From assembly GCF_016908145.1 (NCBI RefSeq), contig NZ_JAFBDI010000004.1, positions 1 through 64,000 on the forward strand: a DNA stretch of 64,000 nt. The letters run 5' to 3'. Position numbers and translations under genes: made by a program. The DNA is from Marinitoga litoralis (GTDB taxonomy: Bacteria; Thermotogota; Thermotogae; Petrotogales; Petrotogaceae). Positions 36,759 through 45,894 of the stretch are shown piece by piece; the first letter of the stretch is position 1, and each line of letters begins with the position of its first letter. Below the pieces are notes generated by a model. It made no database searches and was not told the DNA's origin. It was given only the letters and a program-made list of their open reading frames with translations.

Positions 36759-38693
36759 ATGGAAGAAAAAAAATTGCTTTCTCCAGAATCGCAAAAAACT
36801 CCTGGAATAATGAAAGTAAAGGATGAAGAGTTAAAACGAAAAAGAGAAGAAGCAAGGCAAAAAGCGCTTGAAAGAGCAAAAAAACAAACAGTTTTAAAAA
36901 GACAAGCAATGGCTGAAGAGTTAACATCATCAGCTGAAGAATTATTAGCTGCTGTGGAACAAATTTCCTCAAGCGTTGAAGAATTATCAAAATCTATGAT
37001 GCAAATAAGTTCAGGTACTGAACAAATTTCAAATTCAATACATGAAATAAGAGCAGCGATTTATCAAATAAATAAAAATTCTGATGGAATAAAAAAAGAA
37101 GCAAATGATATATTATACGAAACCGATAAGTCACAGATTCAAGTTTTACAATCAATTAATGGCGTAGATTTATTAATTAATTCTGTAAATAAAACTATAG
37201 AATATAACAAGTATACAAATGAAAATATTACAATGTTAAAGGAAAAATCTCAAAAAATATCCGAAATTATTAATTCAGTAGTATTAATTGCAGATCAAAC
37301 AAACTTATTATCCTTAAATGCAGCAATTGAAGCTGCTAGAGCTGAAGAATATGGAGTTGGATTTGCAGTAGTAGCAGATGAAATAAGGAACCTTGCTGAA
37401 GTATCTGAGATAAATGCAAAAAATATAGAAGATAATATAAATAATTTAAAAAATAGTATGGACTATATAATCACAGATGTTGAAAAGTTAAATGCATTTT
37501 TTGAAGAACAGGGCAATTTAGGTAATGAAATTAATAGCATATTTATTGATTTAAGAGAAAAATTTGAAAATATAAAAGGTAATGTGAATAAAGAATTAAA
37601 AATTATCGATGAATTTTCTGAAATGTCAGAAAAATATTTAGCTTCAGCTGAGAATGTAGTGGCTTATTCAGAACAAGTAGCCAAAGAATCAGAAGAAATA
37701 TCAAAGTCATTGCAAGAAGAGGAAGAAGCCTTTAACCAAATTACTGTGGCATCTCAAAACCTAGTTGATATATCAGAGCAAATATTAAATTCTACTGAAG
37801 ATAAAGATTCTTTGTTATTATTATCTTCCTCAATTGATGAACTATTTAGCATAATAGAAGAAGCGTATCATGGTTCTGAAAATATTAAACATCATTTAGA
37901 ACAATTGGAAAAAATTTCTTCAGTTTTTGCAGAAGAAATGGATAATATGAATAATTTAGTTTTTAAATTCCATGAATTATCACATGAATTATTAGAAATA
38001 AATAATAAGGATAAAGACACAGTTGAAGTAGTTTTAAAAAATATAAAAGAAAGTAAAGTAAAAGTAGGTGATTTAGTAGATAGCATTGATAAAACGAATA
38101 AAGGATTTTCTGATATTTACTTAAACATAAAAAAATTAGCTACTAATTTTAAATTAGTAAATAATAGTATTTCAAAAATGGAAAAAATGTCTATACAAGT
38201 TAATATGCTTGCTGTAAATGGATTTATTGAAGCTGCGAGAGCAGGTGAATATGGTAATGGTTTTTATGTAGTATCAAATGATATAAGAGAACTTTCAAAA
38301 ACTTCGGAGGAAAATTTAGAGTCAATAAAAAATGTAATAGAAGAAATTGATGAAAATATTAAAATATCAGAAGAAAATGTATATGAAAATCAAAAGAGAA
38401 CATATTCTGAAATAATAGAAGCTAATTCAGCATTATATTCAATTAAAGAAATAGAAAAAACTATTGAAAACTTATTGGGTAAATATCAAGTAATATCACA
38501 TTCTATCTCGGAAATCGTTATTGCAATTGAGCAATCTAAAAAAGCAGTTGAACAATCTCAAAGTGCTGTAGAAGAATCATTTGCATCTATCGAAGAAGCT
38601 TCAAAAGCCTCATTAGAACATGAAAGAGGAATAAGTGAAATGCTTAAAGTAACAAAGGAAATTATGAATCAATCAAGTAATTTACAGCTGTAA
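36759..38693 (+). CDS. Cytoplasmic receptor-like protein with two MCP signalling tips
   Basis: 644 aa, no membrane helix and no recognisable ligand domain. The first 50 residues are highly charged helix. Two receptor hairpin tips occur, at about 180-215 ([19 protein letters not shown]) and 480-515 ([19 protein letters not shown]), exactly 300 residues apart, so the coiled coil seems internally duplicated. The first tip is closer to consensus. It should bind CheA/CheW in the cytosol, like TlpT or FrzCD. GGAGGAA precedes the ATG. Confidence 0.9.
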   Translation: MEEKKLLSPESQKTPGIMKVKDEELKRKREEARQKALERAKKQTVLKRQAMAEELTSSAEELLAAVEQISSSVEELSKSMMQISSGTEQISNSIHEIRAAIYQINKNSDGIKKEANDILYETDKSQIQVLQSINGVDLLINSVNKTIEYNKYTNENITMLKEKSQKISEIINSVVLIADQTNLLSLNAAIEAARAEEYGVGFAVVADEIRNLAEVSEINAKNIEDNINNLKNSMDYIITDVEKLNAFFEEQGNLGNEINSIFIDLREKFENIKGNVNKELKIIDEFSEMSEKYLASAENVVAYSEQVAKESEEISKSLQEEEEAFNQITVASQNLVDISEQILNSTEDKDSLLLLSSSIDELFSIIEEAYHGSENIKHHLEQLEKISSVFAEEMDNMNNLVFKFHELSHELLEINNKDKDTVEVVLKNIKESKVKVGDLVDSIDKTNKGFSDIYLNIKKLATNFKLVNNSISKMEKMSIQVNMLAVNGFIEAARAGEYGNGFYVVSNDIRELSKTSEENLESIKNVIEEIDENIKISEENVYENQKRTYSEIIEANSALYSIKEIEKTIENLLGKYQVISHSISEIVIAIEQSKKAVEQSQSAVEESFASIEEASKASLEHERGISEMLKVTKEIMNQSSNLQL

Positions 38694-38720
38694 AGATATA
38701 ACACTAAAGAAGGTGTATAT

Positions 38721-40199
38721 ATGAATTATGTTATATTTTCTCTTAATAAGCAAGAGTATTGTATATCAATGAAAGATATATCAGAAATAATAGGGTTAAA
38801 AAAGATAACTAAAATACCATTATCTCCTAAATACGTTGAAGGATTAATAAATTTAAGAGGAGAAATTATTCCTATTATTAATCTAAAAACAAAATTTGGA
38901 TTGAAGAATAATGATGTGTTTTCAAAAATTATTATTATAAATGGTCACAGGAAAATTGGAATATTAGTAGATTCAATTAATGGGATTTTAAATAAATACG
39001 ATGAAGAAATTGAATCAAAAACTAAGTATATAAATTCTATTATTAAAAGTAAAGACAAAGAATATTTTATTTTAGATATTAATAAGATTGTTGATATAAA
39101 AAACATAAAATCCTTAAGTATAAATAGGAGACAAAAATCTAAAAAACATATAAAAAAGTCTTCGTTAAATAAAGTGATAACAGTTAAGATAAATAATGAG
39201 ATATATGGATTTGAATTGAATAAAATTTTTGAAATAATCAATTATATTGAGCCAAGTAAAGTGCCAAATGTTCAAGGATATGTAAAAGGTATTATATCTG
39301 AAAGAGGAGAAATTATTCCTGTAATTGATTTGAGAGAAATTCTATATAATACAGATTCTAATATTACAGAAAAAACAAAAATAGTAATAATAAATATTGA
39401 TGATTATAAACTCGGAGTAATTGTAGAAAATATTCATAGGCTTGTTGAAGTCGAAAAAATAAAAAAACTATCTAGTATAGAAAATAGTATTTTAAGCGGT
39501 TATATTAAGACAGATGATTATTCAGCAGTTGTATTGAATTTAAATGGATTATTAACAGATGAGATTAAAAATTTAAATAAAAAAAGTGAAACTATTGAAA
39601 AAATTGAGAAGAAGAAAGATAAATATATATTATTTAATGTCAATAATGATAAATATGCAATTGAATTGAATTTAGTCAAAGAGATTAATAGAATAAATAA
39701 AATGACCAAAATTCCAAAATCTTCAAAGTATATTAGAGGTATTATTAATTTAAGAGGAGATACAGTTCCTATAATTGATTTGAAAAAGAGATTCAATTCA
39801 GAAGAAATTGAAATAACTGAAGTATCTAGAATTTTAGTTGTAAATATAGAAAATCAATTAATAGGATTATTAGTTGACTCAGTGAATAAATTAATTGCTA
39901 TGGATTATATTAAATTAGGATCTAATAGTAAGTTTATTAAAGGTTTAGGAGAATATAATAATGAATCAATTTTGCTTTTAGATTTAAATAATTTATTGGA
40001 TAAAAATGAATTGAAATCTTTGAATATTTCAAAAAGTTCAGAAAATATAAAAGATATAAAATCGATTGAAGAAAATAAAAAGAACGATGAAATAAAAATA
40101 GAAGATTCAAAAAAAATTAATAACGAAAATAAAGTTATTGAAAAAACTATTGATAAAAAAACTCAAAAGAAAAATATTAAATTAAAGAGATCGAGGTGA
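38721..40199 (+). CDS. Triple CheW-domain coupling protein
   Basis: 492 aa. Three CheW domains in tandem start near 1, 152 and 295; each has the domain's signature strand pair (for example YVEGLINLRGEIIPIINL, YVKGIISERGEIIPVIDL, YIRGIINLRGDTVPIIDL). A Lys/Glu/Asn-rich unstructured tail covers 440-492. A single CheW is about 150 aa. It links receptors to CheA; three copies could cross-link an array or serve the double-tipped receptor. CheB follows immediately. Confidence 0.92.
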   Translation: MNYVIFSLNKQEYCISMKDISEIIGLKKITKIPLSPKYVEGLINLRGEIIPIINLKTKFGLKNNDVFSKIIIINGHRKIGILVDSINGILNKYDEEIESKTKYINSIIKSKDKEYFILDINKIVDIKNIKSLSINRRQKSKKHIKKSSLNKVITVKINNEIYGFELNKIFEIINYIEPSKVPNVQGYVKGIISERGEIIPVIDLREILYNTDSNITEKTKIVIINIDDYKLGVIVENIHRLVEVEKIKKLSSIENSILSGYIKTDDYSAVVLNLNGLLTDEIKNLNKKSETIEKIEKKKDKYILFNVNNDKYAIELNLVKEINRINKMTKIPKSSKYIRGIINLRGDTVPIIDLKKRFNSEEIEITEVSRILVVNIENQLIGLLVDSVNKLIAMDYIKLGSNSKFIKGLGEYNNESILLLDLNNLLDKNELKSLNISKSSENIKDIKSIEENKKNDEIKIEDSKKINNENKVIEKTIDKKTQKKNIKLKRSR

Positions 40200-40204
40200 T
40201 CAAC

Positions 40205-41263
40205 ATTCCACAAATAAATGTTTTAGTTGTAGATGATTCGCCATTAACTAGAAAAGTATTAAAAATGTTAATAGAATCAGATGAATCTTTAAATGTCATA
40301 GGTGTAGCTAGAGATGGTATAGAAGCAATAGAAAAGGCAAATGCTTTAAACCCAGATGTTATAACAATGGATATAAAAATGCCAAATATGGATGGGTTAA
40401 CATCATTACAGTATATTTTTGAAGAAAAGAATATACCTGTAATAATTGTTTCTTCTTTAGGTGAAAGAGGTTCATTAATTGCATATGAAGCTCTTGAATT
40501 AGGAGCATTTGATTATATTGAAAAACCCGATGACTTATATTATTTAAAAGATGAATTGATTAAAAAGATTCATGCAGCATACATATTCTCCCAATCTGAA
40601 AAAGCAAAAAAAGAATTTTTCTCAGAGAAAGAAATTTCATATGAAACAAAAGAGAAAAAGGTAATAGAAACTCCATCTAGTATGGATTTTTATGGTGTTG
40701 CTATTGGAATTTCTACGGGTGGACCAAGAACAATATATGACGTTTTACCTAAATTACCAGCTAATTTAAACGCTGCTGTATTTATAGTACAACATATACC
40801 AGAGAAATTTACTAGAACATACGCAGAAAGATTAAATAATAGCTGTGAATTAAATGTTGTTGAAGTAGAAAATGATATGGAAGTTAAACCTGGATATGTA
40901 TATGTAGGTAAAGGTGGATATCATTTAAAACTAAGAAAAGGTTTAAATGGGTTACGTATAATGTTATCTAAAACACCTAAACACATTTTTATGCCATCAG
41001 TAGATGTCATGATGGAATCAGTTTTAGAACATTTTGATAATAAAACTGTTGGGGTATTAATGACTGGTATGGGAAATGATGGAGCTAATGCTATGGTTAA
41101 AATTAAAGAAAGAAATGGATATACTATAGCGGAATCTGAAGAAACTGCAGTGGTTTTTGGAATGCCAGCTGAAGCTATTAGATTAGGAGGAGTAAATATA
41201 GTTTTACCTTCGTATAATATAGCAGATGAGATAATTAAAAAGGTAGGATTGAGAAATGGATAA
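40205..41263 (+). CDS. cheB: Chemoreceptor methylesterase CheB, predicted ATT start
   Basis: About 352 aa. A receiver domain (Asp9/Asp10 region, phosphoacceptor Asp56 in TMDIKMPN) is joined to a methylesterase/deamidase domain with GISTGGPR (Ser), VQHIPEKFT (His) and TGMGNDGA (Asp). It removes receptor methyl groups. The frame has GTG at 40196, but that codon is part of the GAGGTGATC ribosome site itself; the ATT at 40205 lies five nt after it and gives I(M)-P-Q-I-N-V-L-V-V-D-D. The 3' end overlaps the next gene by 8 nt. Confidence 0.93.
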   Translation: MPQINVLVVDDSPLTRKVLKMLIESDESLNVIGVARDGIEAIEKANALNPDVITMDIKMPNMDGLTSLQYIFEEKNIPVIIVSSLGERGSLIAYEALELGAFDYIEKPDDLYYLKDELIKKIHAAYIFSQSEKAKKEFFSEKEISYETKEKKVIETPSSMDFYGVAIGISTGGPRTIYDVLPKLPANLNAAVFIVQHIPEKFTRTYAERLNNSCELNVVEVENDMEVKPGYVYVGKGGYHLKLRKGLNGLRIMLSKTPKHIFMPSVDVMMESVLEHFDNKTVGVLMTGMGNDGANAMVKIKERNGYTIAESEETAVVFGMPAEAIRLGGVNIVLPSYNIADEIIKKVGLRNG

Positions 41264-42392
41264 AAGTTATGAGGAATTATTAGCCCTAAAAACAGAATTA
41301 GAAGAAGCATATGAACAATTAGAGGTTTCATATAGTGAATTAGAGGAATTAAACAATAGATTTATTAGGGTAACAGATTTAATAACTAATATATCTATGG
41401 ATATATCTATGGAATCATTTTTTGGGAAACTATTATCATATTTTGTTGAATTAATACCAGAAATATCTTCTGGTTGTGTATTAAATAGAGAAGGGGATTT
41501 TTTTAGATTTGTTTCTGTATTGGGGCATAATAAGAAATTATTATTAGATACAGTTATTTTAAATGAGGAATTTCATGAAATTGTTGAAATAGAAAATTTT
41601 TATAGTGATTATATAAAAAATTTTGATGTGATAAAAGATAATATTATAATGTCTAATAAAAGTTTGATTATACCTCTGGAAACATTTGAATTGCATGGAT
41701 ATATTATACTTGATTTAAAAGATAGAATAATAAAGAATTTAGAAAAAGATTTGATAAAAGTAATGAGTAAAATAGCTTCAACATATTTAATGTCAAAAAC
41801 ATTATATACTGAACAACAAAAATTTCTAAAAAATACAGCGTTTGCATTTTTAAAAGCCGTTGATTTTTATGATCCGTATACAAAAGGTCATTCTGAAAGG
41901 GTATCATATTATGCCACATCATTAGCAAAAATAATTGGAAAAGATGATATAATTAATGATATTTTTATTGCAAGTGCATTGCATGATATAGGAAAATTAT
42001 CCATACCGCAAAGTATATTATTAAAAAAAGAGAGATTAACAAATGAAGAGTTTGATAAAATTAAAGAGCATCCCGTTAGAGGGGAAGAATTGGTAAAAAC
42101 ATTTAAAGGTTTTGAGAAGATAGGAAAAATTATTAGACATCATCATGAAAGATGTGATGGGAAAGGTTATCCAGATGGATTAACATGTGATAAAATACCA
42201 TTAGAATCAAGAATAATAACTATTGTTGATGCATTTGATGCAATGACAACAGTAAGGTCATATAGAGATGCCTTATCTGTAAATACTGCAATTAAAGAAC
42301 TTATTAAAAATAAGGGGAAACAATTTGATCCAGAATTAACAGATGAATTTATAAAATTCTTAAAAATAAATAAATTTTTTGAGGAGGAATGA
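41256..42392 (+). CDS. Coiled coil-GAF-HD-GYP phosphodiesterase
   Basis: 378 aa, soluble. A leading coiled coil (residues 1-35) precedes a GAF domain of the window's own type (PEISSGC, VLGHN) and an HD-GYP domain (about 195-378). HDIGK (near 243) and HHHERCDGKGYP (near 295) are intact. It sits inside the chemosensory operon between cheB and a receiver, so the array may regulate cyclic-di-GMP breakdown through it. The start overlaps cheB by 8 nt. Confidence 0.92.
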   Translation: MDKSYEELLALKTELEEAYEQLEVSYSELEELNNRFIRVTDLITNISMDISMESFFGKLLSYFVELIPEISSGCVLNREGDFFRFVSVLGHNKKLLLDTVILNEEFHEIVEIENFYSDYIKNFDVIKDNIIMSNKSLIIPLETFELHGYIILDLKDRIIKNLEKDLIKVMSKIASTYLMSKTLYTEQQKFLKNTAFAFLKAVDFYDPYTKGHSERVSYYATSLAKIIGKDDIINDIFIASALHDIGKLSIPQSILLKKERLTNEEFDKIKEHPVRGEELVKTFKGFEKIGKIIRHHHERCDGKGYPDGLTCDKIPLESRIITIVDAFDAMTTVRSYRDALSVNTAIKELIKNKGKQFDPELTDEFIKFLKINKFFEEE

Positions 42393-42394
42393 AT

Positions 42395-42787
42395 ATGGGG
42401 AAAATATTAGTAGTAGATGATGATAATATTATTAGAACAGTGTTAAAAAAAGTACTTGAAAGTGAAAAGTTTGATGTAGATGTTGCTGAAGGCGGTACTA
42501 AGGCAATTGAAATGATAAAAGATACCGAATATGATGTGATTTTGCTTGATATAATCATGGAAGATTTAGACGGAATTGAAGTTTTAAGAAAAGCAAAAAA
42601 ATTATCACCATTAACTACAGTTATTATGATGACAGCATATTCAAGTCCTGATTATGTTTTACACGCATTAACATTAGGCGCAACCGATTTCGTAGAAAAA
42701 CCGTTTGAACCAGAAAATATGATTAAATTAGTAAAAGAAAATGTTGAAAGAGTAAAAAGGTGGAAAAAAACGTTAGGATTACTTTGA
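42395..42787 (+). CDS. Single-domain response regulator
   Basis: 130 aa receiver. Asp8-9-10 pocket, phosphoacceptor Asp52 (LLDIIMED), Thr in MMTAYS and Lys in VEKPF are present. A short basic helix (VERVKRWKKTLG) ends it. The frame has an ATG at 42389, but GAGGAGG lies immediately against it; the ATG at 42395 has proper spacing. It lies between the HD-GYP gene and the degenerate kinase and may be the link between CheA and the HD-GYP protein. Confidence 0.92.
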   Translation: MGKILVVDDDNIIRTVLKKVLESEKFDVDVAEGGTKAIEMIKDTEYDVILLDIIMEDLDGIEVLRKAKKLSPLTTVIMMTAYSSPDYVLHALTLGATDFVEKPFEPENMIKLVKENVERVKRWKKTLGLL

Positions 42788-42797
42788 GGTGTTAATT

Positions 42798-44153
42798 ATG
42801 AGTTTTTTTTCTAATCTAACATATGAAGAGTTTAATGAATACTTAAATTTAATATTTAAACAAATATTTGATTCTGTAAAAGCAGACTCAGGTTCGTTGA
42901 TAATATTTGATGAGGATAGAAATGAAATTTTTAAAATTTCTAAAAATTTAAATGTTGATATAAAAAAAATAAAACCAGGAAAAATAGATGAAATGTTTTT
43001 AAAATCAAAAGACCCTATAATTATTAACAATGAAGATTTAGAGAAAAAGGGTATTGTTCCAACAAAAAAGGACACAATATCTTCTATTGTTTTTCCAATG
43101 TATTTTAAAGGTAAGTTAATTGGGGTTATGAATTTAAATAGAAAATCTACTGAATTTACTTCTGAGGAATTGGAAATATTGAATAGATCAAAAATATATA
43201 TTATGCCTGCAATATATAATGTAGTATTATTAGAAGCAGTAAATAGAGAAAGAGAAAATTTTAAAAAATATCTGCATATTTTTGAGTTAATTGTATATAT
43301 GTACTTAAATACTAATACAGTTATGGAATTTATTACCGAGACAATAAATAAAATAAGAAGACAATATGGAACAAAGATAGAAATAGTTTCTGCCGAAGGC
43401 CCTGGGGAAAATACAATAAAAATAAAGAATTTATATTATAAAGTTAATATTGATTACGATAAAAATGATGAGGATATAATATCAAAATTAAAAGATTTTA
43501 TGATGAAAATGATTGTCATAAAACATTCTGAAGAGTTAAATAAAGTATTAAGTGAATATTCTGAGATCACAAAAGAAACATTATTAATGAATTTTATGTC
43601 TTGGGATTTAATACAAGAAATAAATAGTGCTATCACGGGAATAAATTTAGTTACATTTTTCTTTGAATCACAAAATCCTGAAATATCAAGTGAATTAAAA
43701 AAGTCTGTTAATAGAATAAAAGAGGCCATTTCAAGGTATAAAGCTAACTTTTATAATAATGAAGCTATTGAATTAGTTCATATAAACAATATATTGAACG
43801 AAATAGAAAATAAAATCAAGTTCCTTAATCCAGATGTAGTTTTTAAAAAAGATTTATTATTAGATGCGCAGATATATGGATCTAAAAAAATTATATTTAA
43901 TGCATTGATGAATGTTATTTTGGCTATCTTAAAATATACAGCTAATAAATATTTTGAAATATCTTTAAAAAAAGAAGAGAATTATTATTATTTAAGAATA
44001 ACCACAAATATTAAATCTATAGAGCTTAATAATAAAGAGTTGAAGAAAGCTATAAATATTTCTTCGGTAATGTTTAATAATTATCATATAGAGTTTATAG
44101 AAAAATCAGATGAAACTAATACATCTTTTATAATTCAAATACCTGCTAAATAA
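42798..44153 (+). CDS. GAF protein with degenerate histidine-kinase core (pseudokinase)
   Basis: 451 aa. Residues 1-150 are a GAF domain (SGSLIIFDED, GVMNLNRK). The C-terminal 200 residues keep the layout of a histidine kinase: WDLIQEINSAITG near 271 sits where an H-box (compare FHEINNPLS in the kinase at 28215) is expected, but the phosphorylated His is Gln. A faint N-box (ALMNVILAILKYTAN) follows, with no DxGxG or GxGxGL boxes. It should not phosphorylate; it could bind receivers or partners as a scaffold. GAGGTG sets the ATG at 42798. Confidence 0.78.
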   Translation: MSFFSNLTYEEFNEYLNLIFKQIFDSVKADSGSLIIFDEDRNEIFKISKNLNVDIKKIKPGKIDEMFLKSKDPIIINNEDLEKKGIVPTKKDTISSIVFPMYFKGKLIGVMNLNRKSTEFTSEELEILNRSKIYIMPAIYNVVLLEAVNRERENFKKYLHIFELIVYMYLNTNTVMEFITETINKIRRQYGTKIEIVSAEGPGENTIKIKNLYYKVNIDYDKNDEDIISKLKDFMMKMIVIKHSEELNKVLSEYSEITKETLLMNFMSWDLIQEINSAITGINLVTFFFESQNPEISSELKKSVNRIKEAISRYKANFYNNEAIELVHINNILNEIENKIKFLNPDVVFKKDLLLDAQIYGSKKIIFNALMNVILAILKYTANKYFEISLKKEENYYYLRITTNIKSIELNNKELKKAINISSVMFNNYHIEFIEKSDETNTSFIIQIPAK

Positions 44154-44171
44154 TGATGTAAGGAAAATGGG

Positions 44172-45860
44172 GTGATGGAAATTTTTAATTTAGAAATAAT
44201 TAAAAGATCGATAAATATTTTTTCTAGAACGCTGTTTAAAAACGATGAAGTTTTTATTGGTCTTGCGGTAAATTTAGAGGGTACTAGTTTTTTAAATGTT
44301 TTTACTTTCGATAATTTAAATAAAGAATATTTTGAATATTCTGAAGATGTTGTATTTGAAGTTCCTCAAAAAATGTATGATGCTTTTGAAGAAAAAAGAG
44401 AATCTCAATTTAAGGTAACATTTTCAAATGAATTTTCTTTTTTGATAAATAATAGATTTGATACTTTTAATATAAAAACATATCTATTGCCTGAAAAAGA
44501 AAAAAATTATGGATTTTTATACATAATATCCAAAGAAGTAATAAAAAATGACAATAAGGATGTTTTTATAAGATTTTTATCTGTTTTTGAAAAAAATATT
44601 GATGCAGTTTATTTTGATAAATATTCAAAATATTCCATAAATGCTTTTGTTAATAATTATTTGACACTCCTTCAAAATCATTCTGATGTATTATATGAAC
44701 ATTCAATGAGGGTTGCTGATTTAACTAATATAATGGGTAATCTATTAGGATTAGATGAGGAAAGTTTATATGAGTTGCATATAGCATCTTTTATACATGA
44801 TATAGGATATATATGGTTTTCTGAAAAATCTCTTGAAGGCATATTTGAATTTGATGATAAAGAGAAAGATCCTATTGTGGGGATGCATTTAAAAAGACTT
44901 GAAGAAATGTTTTTTGGGAATGTTTTAATGAAACCTTATTTAAATATAGCTATAAATCACCATGAAAATATGCAAGGTACAGGATATTTTAAGAAAAAGG
45001 ATTTAAGTATTGAAGAAAACATTTTGATTGTAGCAAATTATATAGATGAAAATATATTATTAACAGATAATATGGAAGAGGTTATTAAACATTTAGAAAA
45101 AAATGCTGGAAAGTTATATGATAAGAATGTAGTAAATGCTGGGATAGAAGCTCTTAAAATATATTATACAGATTTTGACAATGGCCGATTTATGGGAGTA
45201 ACTTTAATGTCAAAAACAATTAATTTGAGATATGAAGGAATAGGTGAAGAATTAATTGAATTAACAGGAACAATTGAAAAAGTAATTGGAGATGTATTGT
45301 ATGTAAATGTCAGAACAGTAGAAAATATAAATATAGGATCAAATCTAAAAATAAAAATAACTACAAAAGACTTTCCATTAATAGCAAAAGCACAAGTTAT
45401 ATTAAAAAACCCATATGGTTATGTATTAAAGATTATAGAAAAAAATGAAACCAAAAAATCAAAATTAAAGGTATTTTGGAATTTTGAATTTCATCTTGGT
45501 CTGAAAAACGAAATAACTCCATTATTAAAAGAAAAGATGACACCAATAGTATTTAATATTATAAAATCGAAGATGAAAACAGCTAGATGTAAAGTATTTA
45601 GTGCCCAAGGAATTATTTTTACACTAAATGTTGAAAATGATATTTTTAAGAAGGATGATGTAGTTATCTTATACATAGAACAAAAAGGAGAAAAACTTTT
45701 TATACCAGCAACACTAGTATCAAAGAAAAAAGGATTTCAAAATGTGGAATATGAGGCTAGATTTTTTGAATTACCAGAAAGATTACAATCAGCAATATAT
45801 AGAATGATATTTAGGAAACAATCTTCAGTTAGATCATTAGGAGCATTTAATGAAATTTAA
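44172..45860 (+). CDS. Degenerate HD-GYP protein with C-terminal PilZ-like domain
   Basis: 562 aa. An N-terminal region of about 150 aa is unrecognised. At 165-340 is an HD-GYP-like domain whose key motifs have changed: HDIGY in place of HDIGK (near 208) and HHENMQGTGYF in place of the HHE...GYP block. The C-terminal 190 residues end like PilZ/YcgR proteins (ARFFELPERLQSAIYRMIFRKQ), but the RxxxR cyclic-di-GMP motif is not visible. It is probably a non-catalytic effector. The start may be GTG 44172, ATG 44175 or even ATT 44181 after GGGGTGAT. It is last in the chemosensory operon. Confidence 0.72.
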   Translation: MMEIFNLEIIKRSINIFSRTLFKNDEVFIGLAVNLEGTSFLNVFTFDNLNKEYFEYSEDVVFEVPQKMYDAFEEKRESQFKVTFSNEFSFLINNRFDTFNIKTYLLPEKEKNYGFLYIISKEVIKNDNKDVFIRFLSVFEKNIDAVYFDKYSKYSINAFVNNYLTLLQNHSDVLYEHSMRVADLTNIMGNLLGLDEESLYELHIASFIHDIGYIWFSEKSLEGIFEFDDKEKDPIVGMHLKRLEEMFFGNVLMKPYLNIAINHHENMQGTGYFKKKDLSIEENILIVANYIDENILLTDNMEEVIKHLEKNAGKLYDKNVVNAGIEALKIYYTDFDNGRFMGVTLMSKTINLRYEGIGEELIELTGTIEKVIGDVLYVNVRTVENINIGSNLKIKITTKDFPLIAKAQVILKNPYGYVLKIIEKNETKKSKLKVFWNFEFHLGLKNEITPLLKEKMTPIVFNIIKSKMKTARCKVFSAQGIIFTLNVENDIFKKDDVVILYIEQKGEKLFIPATLVSKKKGFQNVEYEARFFELPERLQSAIYRMIFRKQSSVRSLGAFNEI

Positions 45861-45890
45861 TCCCCGAAAAAATTTTCGGGGATTAAATTT
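45853..45890. terminator. Large bidirectional terminator ending the chemosensory operon
   Basis: AAATTTAATCCCCGAAAA (45853-45870) and its exact complement (45873-45890) form an 18-bp stem around AA. The TAA stop of the HD/PilZ gene lies in the left arm; the minus-strand permease gene stops just beyond. Confidence 0.92.
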
Positions 45891-45894
45891 TATA

